NCBI GenBank assembly: GCA_021825785.1
Contig: JAKAGP010000173.1
Span: 1-5,076, forward strand
Source of the DNA: Nitrospirota bacterium
GTDB lineage: Bacteria; Nitrospirota; Thermodesulfovibrionia; Thermodesulfovibrionales; JdFR-88
Reading direction: 5' to 3'
Length of the DNA stretch: 5,076 nucleotides
Shown here: positions 1 to 4,986 of the stretch, in pieces
Numbering within the stretch: position 1 is the stretch's first letter
Layout: each line of letters begins with the position of its first letter
Position numbers and translations under genes: made by a program
The notes under the pieces: generated by a model
Told to the model about the DNA's origin: nothing
The model's input: the letters and a program-made list of their open reading frames with translations, nothing else
The model's database searches: none

Positions 1-231
1 GGGTCCGCAATGGGGGTCGCAACCCTTGCGAACTGGTCCGCGAATCTCCTTGTGGCCATAACCTTCATAACGCTCCTTCAGAGGCTCGGTGATACGTTGA
101 CCTTCTGGCTTTATGGGCTTATCGGCGTCGCGTCGTGGTTTTTTGCCTATTTCCTGGTCCCTGAGACAAAGGGAAAGAGCCTCGAAGAGATAGAGGCGTT
201 ATGGAAACGGAATAGACCTGGGAGGACATAA
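1..231 (+). CDS. MFS sugar-porter-family transporter, C-terminal part (gene begins left of window)
   Basis: The open frame continues to the left edge (GSAMG before the first internal ATG at 10), so the real start lies outside the window. The 76 visible codons hold the last two membrane helices of a major facilitator carrier: roughly residues 14-26 (NLLVAITFITLLQ) and 34-52 (FWLYGLIGVASWFFAYFLV). The loop signature PETKGKSLEEIE follows directly; it is the classic end of the last helix in the sugar porter family (MFS TC 2.A.1.1). A short basic tail (WKRNRPGRT) is cytoplasmic. The family moves hexoses, pentoses or similar sugars, usually with protons, across the inner membrane. The substrate cannot be read from this fragment. 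The stop TAA shares its last A with the ATG of the glucoamylase gene, so the two are almost certainly cotranscribed and translationally coupled. Family assignment is firm; the link to glucose or maltodextrin is inferred from the neighbour. Confidence 0.92.
   Translation, partial: GSAMGVATLANWSANLLVAITFITLLQRLGDTLTFWLYGLIGVASWFFAYFLVPETKGKSLEEIEALWKRNRPGRT
220..225 (+). promoter_or_regulatory. Ribosome binding site for the glucoamylase gene, inside the transporter's last codons
   Basis: GGGAGG lies 5 bases before the ATG at 231. It is within the coding sequence of the upstream transporter, and start and stop overlap as TAATG. This fixes the ATG at 231 as the glucoamylase start and indicates reinitiation or coupling between the two genes. 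Confidence 0.8.
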
Positions 232-2666
232 TGGGAGAAAAGGCGAAATACGCCCCGGGCTGGCCGGGCATCCCACCACGCTGGACATCGAGTGCGAAGA
301 CCGGTGTTGGGACTTCCCTTGGAAGGGGGAGCCGCATCTGGTACACGATAAGTCACGGCATCTTTAACGAGATATACCAGCCCAGGGTAGACCAGGCCTG
401 TACGCGCGACATGGGTTTTATCGTGACCGACGGGAAGGAGTTCTTCTCCGAAGAGAAAAGGCATACGAATTCCAGGATGAACTATCTCGCTGAAGGGGTG
501 CCGGGGTTCCGTCTCGAGAATAAATGCGTCCAGGGCCGTTATGTAATAGAAAAAGAGATACTTTCCGACCCGGCCCGCAAAGTTGTTTTTCAGAAGGCGA
601 AGTTCATGCCTATACGCGGGGGTATTGAAGATTATCACCTCTATATAATACTCGCCCCGCATCTCGGCAACCGGGGTAGCGGCAATACCGCATGGGTAGG
701 GGATTACAAGGGCATCCCGATGCTTTTTGCCCGGCGTCAGAATAATGCCCTGGCGCTGGCCTGCTCGGCCCCTTTCCTGAAAATGTCCGCCGGCTTCGTC
801 GGCGCATCTGACGGATGGCAGGATATATCCAGGAACAAGCGGATGGAATGGGAGTACGAGAGGGCGGAAAACGGCAATGTCGCGCTCACGGCTGAGATAG
901 ACATCCTCGGGTGTGAAGGGGAATTCATAATCGCGCTCGGCTTCGGGAGCGTCCCGGCAGAGGCCGGTAACTGCGCCAGGGCGAGCATGCTCGACGGGTT
1001 CGAAAAATCGAAATCAATATTTATAAGGGAATGGCAGGACTGGCAGAGAACGCTTCTGCCGATCGATATGTCGAGGACGGGGAAGCATAACCTGTACAGG
1101 GTCTCCACCGCCATAATCCGCGCGCACGAGGGCGAAAACTTCCCCGGAGGCCTAATAGCGAGCCTGTCGGTACCCTGGGGCACGATAAAGGGGGACGATG
1201 AACTTGGAGGTTACCACCTCGTGTGGCCGAGGGACCTGGTGGAGTCCGCGGGCGGTCTCCTTGCGGCAGGGGCGAATGAAGATGTGAAAAGGATAATACA
1301 ATACTTGCAGGTGACTCAGGAATCCGACGGGCACTGGCCCCAGAACATGTGGCTTGACGGCACGCCTTCCTGGAGGGGCGTACAGATCGATGAGACCGCA
1401 TTTCCGATCCTTCTTGTTGAACTCGCCAGAAGAGAGGGCGCGATAACCGAGGAGGATATACAGAAGCTCTGGCCCATGGTAAAGAAGGCAGCCGCATTTA
1501 TCGCGGTAAATGGCCCTGTAACTCAGCAGGACCGTTGGGAGGAGGACCCTGGGTACTCGCCCTTTACCCTCGCAGTTGAGATAGCAGCTCTACTGGTCGC
1601 CGCCGAACTTGCCGATCTCAATAAGGAATTCGCCATAGGAGCGTACCTGAGGGAGACCGCAGATATCTGGAATTCAAATGTCGAGAAGTGGACCTACGCC
1701 ACCGGGACAGAGCTTGCGGACACCATAGGCGTTGACGGCTATTATGTGAGGATAGCGCCCCCGGAGGTAGCCGAATCCGCTTCCCCGTTCGAGGGTTTTG
1801 TCCCGATAAAGAACCGTCCCATAGGCCAGAGCACTGAGGCCGCAGGGCACATCATAAGCCCTGACGCGCTGGCGCTTGTCCGCTTCGGGCTCCGTTCTCC
1901 CGATGACCCGAGGATACTGAATACGATAAAAGTCGTTGATGCGCTCCTCAAGGTCAATACACCTTTTGGCCAGGGCTGGCACAGGTATAACGACGACGGG
2001 TACGGTGAGCACCTTGACGGCAGCCCTTTTGACGGCACTGGGGTAGGCAGGATATGGCCGCTCCTTACTGGCGAGAGGGCGCATTACGAGCTTGCGGCAG
2101 GAAGGAAAAGGGAGGCTGAAGACCTCATGGTGGCGCTCTCTTCCTTTGCCAATGACGGGGGATTAATACCGGAGCAGGTATGGGATTCGCCCGATATCCC
2201 GGGAAGGGAGCTTTTTTTCGGAAGGCCTTCAGGCTCAGCGATGCCGCTTGTCTGGGCGCATGCCGAGTATATAAAGCTTATAAGATCGCTTAAGGACGGC
2301 AGGGTCTTCGACACACCCTCAGGGGTCTGTAAATACATTAATTCAAAGTCTGAGACTCATCTTGTGATGTGGAGACCGAACCAGAAAACACGCTCCATGC
2401 CAGTAGGAAAAGTTTTGAGGGTAGAGCTGTTATGTCCGTCCATAATCCACTGGAGTATCGATAACTGGAAGACTATCCAGAACACCGGGACAAGGGATTC
2501 AGGCCTTGGGGTCCATTACGCGGACCTTCCTACTGAAAGGATACCGGAAGGCGGGACGGTTAGCTTTACATTCTATTTCATCGGCCAGAAGAGATGGGCC
2601 GGGATGGATTACGAGGTAAATGTGGCGCTTCCGACAAGACCGAAGACGTTAATTAAGCAGGGCTGA
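231..2666 (+). CDS. Bacterial-type glucoamylase (glucan 1,4-alpha-glucosidase), glycoside hydrolase family 15
   Basis: This 811-residue protein would release glucose from the non-reducing ends of alpha-1,4 glucans or maltodextrins, with inversion of configuration. Residues about 8-270 form the N-terminal beta-sandwich domain typical of prokaryotic GH15 (APGWPGIPPRW at 8-18, PRVDQACTRD at 51-60, GIPMLFARR at 161-169). Residues about 285-690 are the (alpha/alpha)6 catalytic barrel. It contains VWPRD at 331-335 in the substrate pocket, DRWEED at 434-439 with E438 as predicted general acid, and EQVWD at 648-652 with E648 as predicted general base. A further stretch of about 110 residues (about 700-800), apparently rich in beta strands, follows the barrel; I cannot name it with certainty. 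There is no signal peptide or membrane segment, so the enzyme is probably cytoplasmic and acts on imported oligosaccharides or internal glycogen. The start is fixed by GGGAGG and the TAATG overlap with the sugar transporter. The frame is intact. Glucodextranase or trehalase activity within GH15 is possible, but glucoamylase fits best. Confidence 0.94.
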   Translation: MGEKAKYAPGWPGIPPRWTSSAKTGVGTSLGRGSRIWYTISHGIFNEIYQPRVDQACTRDMGFIVTDGKEFFSEEKRHTNSRMNYLAEGVPGFRLENKCVQGRYVIEKEILSDPARKVVFQKAKFMPIRGGIEDYHLYIILAPHLGNRGSGNTAWVGDYKGIPMLFARRQNNALALACSAPFLKMSAGFVGASDGWQDISRNKRMEWEYERAENGNVALTAEIDILGCEGEFIIALGFGSVPAEAGNCARASMLDGFEKSKSIFIREWQDWQRTLLPIDMSRTGKHNLYRVSTAIIRAHEGENFPGGLIASLSVPWGTIKGDDELGGYHLVWPRDLVESAGGLLAAGANEDVKRIIQYLQVTQESDGHWPQNMWLDGTPSWRGVQIDETAFPILLVELARREGAITEEDIQKLWPMVKKAAAFIAVNGPVTQQDRWEEDPGYSPFTLAVEIAALLVAAELADLNKEFAIGAYLRETADIWNSNVEKWTYATGTELADTIGVDGYYVRIAPPEVAESASPFEGFVPIKNRPIGQSTEAAGHIISPDALALVRFGLRSPDDPRILNTIKVVDALLKVNTPFGQGWHRYNDDGYGEHLDGSPFDGTGVGRIWPLLTGERAHYELAAGRKREAEDLMVALSSFANDGGLIPEQVWDSPDIPGRELFFGRPSGSAMPLVWAHAEYIKLIRSLKDGRVFDTPSGVCKYINSKSETHLVMWRPNQKTRSMPVGKVLRVELLCPSIIHWSIDNWKTIQNTGTRDSGLGVHYADLPTERIPEGGTVSFTFYFIGQKRWAGMDYEVNVALPTRPKTLIKQG

Positions 2667-2882
2667 GAAGAAGGGGGACGGTCAAAGAAGGTAAGCTGAA
2701 CAGAAGAGTTCCATGAAAATAAACTGAAATACAAGGAATTGCGATCCGTCATATATCCTGATTGCCCCGGGTCTTTTTCGACGAGATGGCGATGAATAAT
2801 ATCGTGAACCAGGACGACCTCAGGGCCTCGAAGAAGGTTGCCCAATACCACCAAGCAAAATTTATTCAAAGTAGCTGTGCAT
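2667..2882. other. Intergenic stretch after the glucoamylase gene, nothing recognised
   Basis: These 216 bases have no convincing gene. There is no strong hairpin plus T-run just after the glucoamylase stop, so the end of that transcript is not evident. The - strand holds an open frame of 86 codons (2869-2609) that runs back into the glucoamylase gene; it has no ribosome binding site or recognisable motif and is taken as chance. Short protein-like stretches appear on + (for example around 2780-2870), but without a start and family match they cannot be called a gene remnant. Confidence 0.5.
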
Positions 2883-2901
2883 AAAAAATCCCGCGCGGGA
2901 A
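2883..2901 (-). terminator. Possible intrinsic terminator on the - strand, downstream of the tRNA-Leu remnant
   Basis: Read on -, the perfect 12-base palindrome TCCCGCGCGGGA (2900-2889) is followed at once by six T (2888-2883). The hairpin would have a 4-bp stem with a GCGC tetraloop, which is short but fully GC in three pairs. It lies 47 bases past the CCA end of the tRNA-Leu fragment on the same strand, where the terminator of the original tRNA gene would be expected. The short stem keeps confidence low. Confidence 0.4.
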
Positions 2902-2947
2902 GATGTGAGAGGTGTGATTGAAAGTCTTTGATTTATAAGTAGAAATT

Positions 2948-3002
2948 TGGTGCCGGAGGCGGGCGTCGAACCCGCATGACCTTGCGGCCACGGGATTTTG
3001 AG
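2948..3002 (-). pseudogene. tRNA-Leu(CAA) 3' fragment from anticodon loop to CCA; probable integration attachment site
   Basis: Read on -, the sequence starts in a 7-base anticodon loop CTCAAAA (3002-2996, anticodon CAA) and continues with the 3' strand of the anticodon stem TCCCG (2995-2991). A long variable arm TGGCC-GCAA-GGTCA (2990-2977) follows, as expected of a class II tRNA. Next comes an intact T arm, GCGGG-TTCGACG-CCCGC (2975-2959), then the acceptor strand CTCCGGC (2958-2952), discriminator A and an encoded CCA (2950-2948). Bases on the 5' side of the loop (TTGCC, 3007-3003) do not pair with TCCCG. No D arm or GCCGGAG acceptor 5' strand precedes it, so it cannot fold as a tRNA. Loss of exactly the half upstream of the anticodon loop is typical of the copy left at one end of an element integrated into a tRNA gene by a tyrosine recombinase. 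A simple deletion remnant is the alternative. Confidence 0.85.
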
Positions 3003-3005
3003 GGC

Positions 3006-3212
3006 AATAAAGCCCAAAAACGCAACTCCCTGATATCAGGCTTGATTTCCAGTTTTGCCTTATGAAATAGGGGGTTGGAAGGTTTTCCAGGTAGTCCAAG
3101 AAGGCTACTGAGTCTAAAGAGTGCCGCCAATTTTACTACAAAATTAATACAATTTTTTCTACCGCTATATCTCCAAAAAGGGATTTTAAATCCCAATGGC
3201 CTTTAAAATTCC
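3006..3212. other. AT-rich stretch between the tRNA-Leu fragment and the toxin-antitoxin promoter, no gene recognised
   Basis: Base composition falls clearly below that of the glucoamylase gene. Two - strand open frames (about 77 and 87 codons) cross this stretch and read through the tRNA fragment (the Pro/Arg-rich end RVRRPPPAP is translated tRNA). Neither has a ribosome binding site or known motif, so neither is called. A 7-base inverted repeat, GGGATTT-T-AAATCCC (3180-3194), is present. If this is the inner end of an integrated element, such non-coding AT-rich DNA beside the att site is normal. Confidence 0.45.
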
Positions 3213-3241
3213 TTGACAGGCCCTCTATTAAGTATTACATT
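3213..3241 (+). promoter_or_regulatory. Candidate sigma-70-type promoter of the vapBC-like operon
   Basis: A perfect -35 box TTGACA (3213-3218) is followed after 17 bases by TACATT (3236-3241), a 4/6 match to the -10 consensus. Transcription would begin near 3248, leaving a leader of about 38 bases that contains AAGGAG (3271-3276), 9 bases before the antitoxin ATG at 3286. The surrounding DNA is AT-rich. The -10 box overlaps the left arm of an inverted repeat, as expected for an autorepressed promoter. Confidence 0.55.
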
Positions 3242-3257
3242 ATTTATAGGTAATACT
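3231..3257. promoter_or_regulatory. Inverted repeat, probable operator for the toxin-antitoxin complex
   Basis: AGTATTAC (3231-3238) and GTAATACT (3250-3257) form a perfect 8-base inverted repeat separated by 11 bases, so the arm centres are 19 bases apart, about two helical turns. The left arm overlaps the candidate -10 box and the repeat spans the predicted start of transcription. Antitoxins with an AbrB/MazE-type fold bind such palindromes in their own promoter, and toxin binding strengthens repression. The role here is inferred from position and symmetry. Confidence 0.6.
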
Positions 3258-3285
3258 AATCTTAATATGTAAGGAGTAGTTCGAC

Positions 3286-3531
3286 ATGCCGACAAAGGCT
3301 GTTAAAATCACATCAAAAGGACAGGCTACCATCCCAAAAGAGATAAGGGATTTGCTTAAGACCGATATCGTCGAGTTCGAGGTGGTGGAGGGTACGGTGG
3401 TCGTGAAACCCGTCTTGAGCGTAGGCGGGTCTCTAAGCCGTTATTCTAAAGGATATGCGCCTTTGAAGGATTTCAGAGAGACGGTATGGGAGGAAGTGGC
3501 GCGTGAAAGATCCGGCAAAAAGACTGCCTGA
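3286..3531 (+). CDS. vapB: AbrB/SpoVT-type antitoxin of a VapBC-like module
   Basis: This is an 81-residue protein. Residues about 5-42 are a swapped-hairpin AbrB/MazE-type DNA-binding domain with the hallmark VKITSKGQATIPKEIRDLL (6-24), then alternating hydrophobic strands (VEFEVVEGTVVVKPV). The tail (about 48-81), with a predicted helix around RETVWEEVARERS, is where such antitoxins wrap and inhibit their PIN toxin. It would act as a cytoplasmic dimer that neutralises the downstream toxin and represses its own promoter. The start is fixed by AAGGAG at 3271-3276 and by the conserved domain beginning six residues in. The stop lies 29 bases inside the toxin gene, a usual arrangement that couples their translation. 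The family name is firm; the symbol reflects the role as VapB-like antitoxin, not a subtype. Confidence 0.92.
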   Translation: MPTKAVKITSKGQATIPKEIRDLLKTDIVEFEVVEGTVVVKPVLSVGGSLSRYSKGYAPLKDFRETVWEEVARERSGKKTA

Positions 3532-3913
3532 TACCAATACGATACTCAGGTATCTTCTCGGAGACGAACCGCGCCTTTATGAAAAAGCTGCGAAAGTTTT
3601 TGAGAAAGTGAGGACCGGCGACGAGACGGTCGTTATTCTCGAAAGCGTTCTTGTGGAGGGTATATACGTATTGACAAAATTTTACAAGATCCCCAAAAAA
3701 GAGGCCTCGTCAAAACTCCAGGAGTTGTTGCATTACAGAGGTGTTGCGAATGACGACAGAGACGAGCTTATCGAGGCATTGATCACTTTCGCCGAAAAAT
3801 CCTCCCTTGATATCGTTGACTGCATATTGCGCGCAATGGCAAGAAAGTCGAACATGCCACTCTTTACTTTTGACGAAGCTCTTATGAGCCATTCAAGACG
3901 CACAGCCACTTAA
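3503..3913 (+). CDS. vapC: PIN-domain ribonuclease toxin, VapC-like
   Basis: This 136-residue PIN-domain protein is a probable Mg2+-dependent RNase that cleaves tRNA, rRNA or mRNA when freed from its antitoxin. The acidic residues of the PIN active site can be seen in order: D10 in LPDTNTILRYLL, E52 in VLVEGIYVLTKFY, D103/D106 in SLDIVDCILRAMA and D124 in FTFDEAL. N12 follows the first Asp as is usual. With all catalytic positions kept and normal length, the toxin appears functional. The start is GTG at 3503, chosen because GGGAGG (3488-3493) lies 9 bases upstream and the domain begins straight after. It overlaps the antitoxin gene by 29 bases in another frame. The module may be a stabilising cargo of the putative integrated element marked by the tRNA-Leu fragment. 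RNA target and exact VapC subgroup cannot be told from sequence. Confidence 0.92.
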   Translation: MKDPAKRLPDTNTILRYLLGDEPRLYEKAAKVFEKVRTGDETVVILESVLVEGIYVLTKFYKIPKKEASSKLQELLHYRGVANDDRDELIEALITFAEKSSLDIVDCILRAMARKSNMPLFTFDEALMSHSRRTAT

Positions 3914-4098
3914 ACAGCTGTCTTGTCCCGGGCTCAGGTTAGAGTTTAAGCCAAGAACATAACTTCCTTGCCAAACGCTTCAGGGTGGATTAAAGACTGG
4001 ATAAGATTCTGCGCAACAAGGATTATCCTGATCTAAAATATCGAAGAAGTATTGACTGAGCTTTTACCAGATGTTAACTTAATCGAAACCTGAACGCC
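3914..4098. other. Spacer between the toxin gene and the fluoride riboswitch
   Basis: No gene is recognised. There is no clear hairpin plus T-run after the toxin stop. A 6-base inverted repeat GGATAA (3999-4004) / TTATCC (4023-4028) has an 18-base loop and no T-run, so it is not called a terminator. Short open stretches on both strands are broken by stops. The right end holds the promoter that must drive the riboswitch transcript. Confidence 0.5.
4052..4080 (+). promoter_or_regulatory. Weak candidate promoter for the fluoride operon
   Basis: TTGACT (4052-4057) matches the -35 consensus at 5 of 6 bases. A 17-base spacer leads to TAACTT (4075-4080), only a 3/6 match to the -10 box. A start near 4087 would place the first aptamer base about a dozen nucleotides into the RNA, which is right for a transcriptional riboswitch. 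The poor -10 box makes the exact location uncertain, although a promoter is needed nearby. Confidence 0.35.
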
Positions 4099-4153
4099 TT
4101 GGGCGATGGAGTCCGCCATTAACCGCTTGCAATGCAAGCTGATGACCCCTGCT
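4099..4153 (+). promoter_or_regulatory. Fluoride riboswitch (crcB motif)
   Basis: The sequence follows the crcB RNA consensus closely. Helix 1 is GGCG (4102-4105) with CGCC (4114-4117), closing the conserved loop ATGGAGTC (4106-4113). The conserved linker ATTAACC comes next. A second hairpin, GCTTGC (4125-4130) with GCAAGC (4134-4139), is followed by the signature TGATGAC (4140-4146) and CCCT. The loop bases 4108-4113 pair with 4144-4149 to make the pseudoknot that encloses the Mg2+-coordinated fluoride ion; here five of six pairs form and A4110 faces C4147. The 3' pseudoknot strand is also the left arm of the terminator, so fluoride binding should block terminator folding and switch on crcB and the gene after it. 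Position, 35 bases before crcB, agrees fully. Confidence 0.95.
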
Positions 4154-4172
4154 AAAAAGCAGGGGTTTTTTT
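4146..4172 (+). terminator. Riboswitch expression platform: intrinsic terminator
   Basis: CCCCTGCT (4146-4153) pairs perfectly with AGCAGGGG (4158-4165) around an AAAA loop, followed by seven T (4166-4172). The left arm overlaps bases 4146-4149 of the aptamer pseudoknot, making the two folds mutually exclusive. Without fluoride the hairpin should stop transcription 16 bases before crcB; with fluoride bound, RNA polymerase reads through. Confidence 0.9.
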
Positions 4173-4187
4173 ATTTCGAGAGGTAGC

Positions 4188-4565
4188 ATGTCTGTACAGA
4201 TTTTTTATATCGCCTTGTTCGGAGCGCTCGGTTGTCTTTCACGCTACTTTCTCTCAGGCTGGGCTTATAATATATTCGGCAGGAGTTTTCCGTACGGTAC
4301 CCTGGCGGTCAATATAATAGGCGCTTATGTAATAGGTCTTGTCATGGAATTAAGCATACGGAGCGAACTCATATCGCCGAGCCTCCGTATAGGTCTTACG
4401 ATCGGCTTTCTGGGAGGGCTAACCACTTTTTCAACATTCAGCTACGAGACATTCAGGCTTCTTGAGGACGGCGAGTTCCTTATCGCCTCGATAAATATTT
4501 TTATCAGCGTGCTGGTCTGCCTTTTCTTCACATGGGCTGGGATAGAAACGGCAAGATACTTATAA
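4188..4565 (+). CDS. crcB: Fluoride-specific ion channel CrcB/Fluc
   Basis: The 125-residue membrane protein has four predicted helices at about 4-24, 36-56, 66-84 and 98-119, the normal size for a Fluc subunit. Fluc proteins work as antiparallel dual-topology dimers in the inner membrane and let fluoride out of the cytoplasm, relieving inhibition of enolase and pyrophosphatase. Family motifs are all present: GALGCLSRY at 12-20, FPYGTLAVNIIGAYVIG at 34-50 with the pore Asn N42, and GFLGGLTTFSTFSYE at 73-87. The last holds the TTFSTFS break around the central Na+ site and the pore phenylalanines F81 and F84. The start at 4188 has GAGAGG (4178-4183) 4 bases upstream and places the first helix at the N-terminus. 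A single gene suggests a homodimer rather than the paired-gene form. It is controlled by the fluoride riboswitch just upstream. Confidence 0.97.
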   Translation: MSVQIFYIALFGALGCLSRYFLSGWAYNIFGRSFPYGTLAVNIIGAYVIGLVMELSIRSELISPSLRIGLTIGFLGGLTTFSTFSYETFRLLEDGEFLIASINIFISVLVCLFFTWAGIETARYL

Positions 4566-4570
4566 GGAGG
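4565..4570 (+). promoter_or_regulatory. Ribosome binding site of the DUF190 gene, overlapping the crcB stop codon
   Basis: AGGAGG (4565-4570) uses the last base of the crcB TAA and stands 5 bases before ATG 4576. The strong site decides this start over the internal ATGs (for example at 4606) and ties translation of the two genes together. Confidence 0.8.
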
Positions 4571-4575
4571 ACGCG

Positions 4576-4935
4576 ATGACAAAATTCACAGGAGAAAAGG
4601 TGCTCATGCGCATATTTATCGGCGAAAGCGATAAAGTCGGGCACAGGCCGGTATACGAGGCGCTTGTTGAACTCTTCAGAAAAGAGGGGTTCGCCGGGGC
4701 TACTGTCATACGGGGCATAGCCGGGTTTGGCGCCCACAGTATTTATCATACGGACAAGATACTAAGGCTTTCCATCGACCTGCCAATAATCGTTGAAGTG
4801 GTTGATGCGCAGGAAAAGCTCGATGCGATCATGCCAAGGATAGACGAACTCATGAACGGAGGGGGGATGATCACACTGGAAAAGGCAACGGTCATAAGAT
4901 ATACCCATAGAAATGAGAAAACCAGGGAAAGCTGA
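4576..4935 (+). CDS. DUF190 family PII-like protein, partner gene of crcB
   Basis: This is a 119-residue soluble protein of the DUF190 family, whose known structures have the ferredoxin-like trimeric fold of PII signal proteins. The family pattern is clear: LMRIFIGESDKVGHRPVYEAL at 10-30 (first strand and helix), GATVIRGIAGFG at 41-52 (second strand and loop), then ILRLSIDLPIIVEVVD at 62-77 and MITLEKATVIRY at 98-109 (final strands), with a helix AQEKLDAIMPRIDELM between. DUF190 genes are often found beside crcB, and here the gene follows crcB after 10 bases, under the same fluoride riboswitch. A role in regulating the channel or sensing a ligand is a fair inference, but no biochemical function is established that I can cite. 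The charged tail HRNEKTRES is probably disordered. The frame is intact and length is normal. Confidence 0.95.
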   Translation: MTKFTGEKVLMRIFIGESDKVGHRPVYEALVELFRKEGFAGATVIRGIAGFGAHSIYHTDKILRLSIDLPIIVEVVDAQEKLDAIMPRIDELMNGGGMITLEKATVIRYTHRNEKTRES

Positions 4936-4986
4936 TCACCTCCTTTTTTTTAAAAACTGACATCAAATTCATCGGGGTCTTGGAAA

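Noticed and set aside
147..662. Long - strand open frame (171 codons) antisense to the glucoamylase gene
   Set aside because: It is a shadow of the GH15 coding frame, whose motifs are unmistakable on the + strand. No family features are seen on the other strand.
2609..2869. Open frame of 86 codons on the - strand overlapping the end of the glucoamylase gene
   Set aside because: It overlaps the 3' end of a firm gene by 58 bases, has no ribosome binding site or recognised motif, and its C-terminal part is antisense glucoamylase sequence.
3120..3145. A possible 5' half of the tRNA-Leu on the - strand (TTGGCGGCAC and TTAGACTC resemble D-arm and anticodon-arm pieces), which would imply an intron-split tRNA
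   Set aside because: There is no GCCGGAG acceptor strand to pair with CTCCGGC and no anticodon stem partner CGGGA. The bases between show no group I intron core that I can recognise.
2866..3196. Two overlapping - strand open frames (77 and 87 codons) crossing the tRNA-Leu fragment
   Set aside because: Parts of both proteins are translated tRNA (for example the RVRRPPPAP end). Neither has a convincing start signal or family resemblance.
3991..4056. Protein-like + strand stretch (LDKILRNKDYPDLKYRRSID) faintly resembling a transposase tail
   Set aside because: Only about 20 codons lie between two stops, with no start or ribosome binding site. The resemblance is too weak to call an insertion-sequence remnant.
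4944..4956. T8-A5 run after the DUF190 gene as an intrinsic terminator
   Set aside because: No stable hairpin precedes the T-run; the nearby TGATCA palindrome is too short, so it is reported only as context for the anti-Shine-Dalgarno match.
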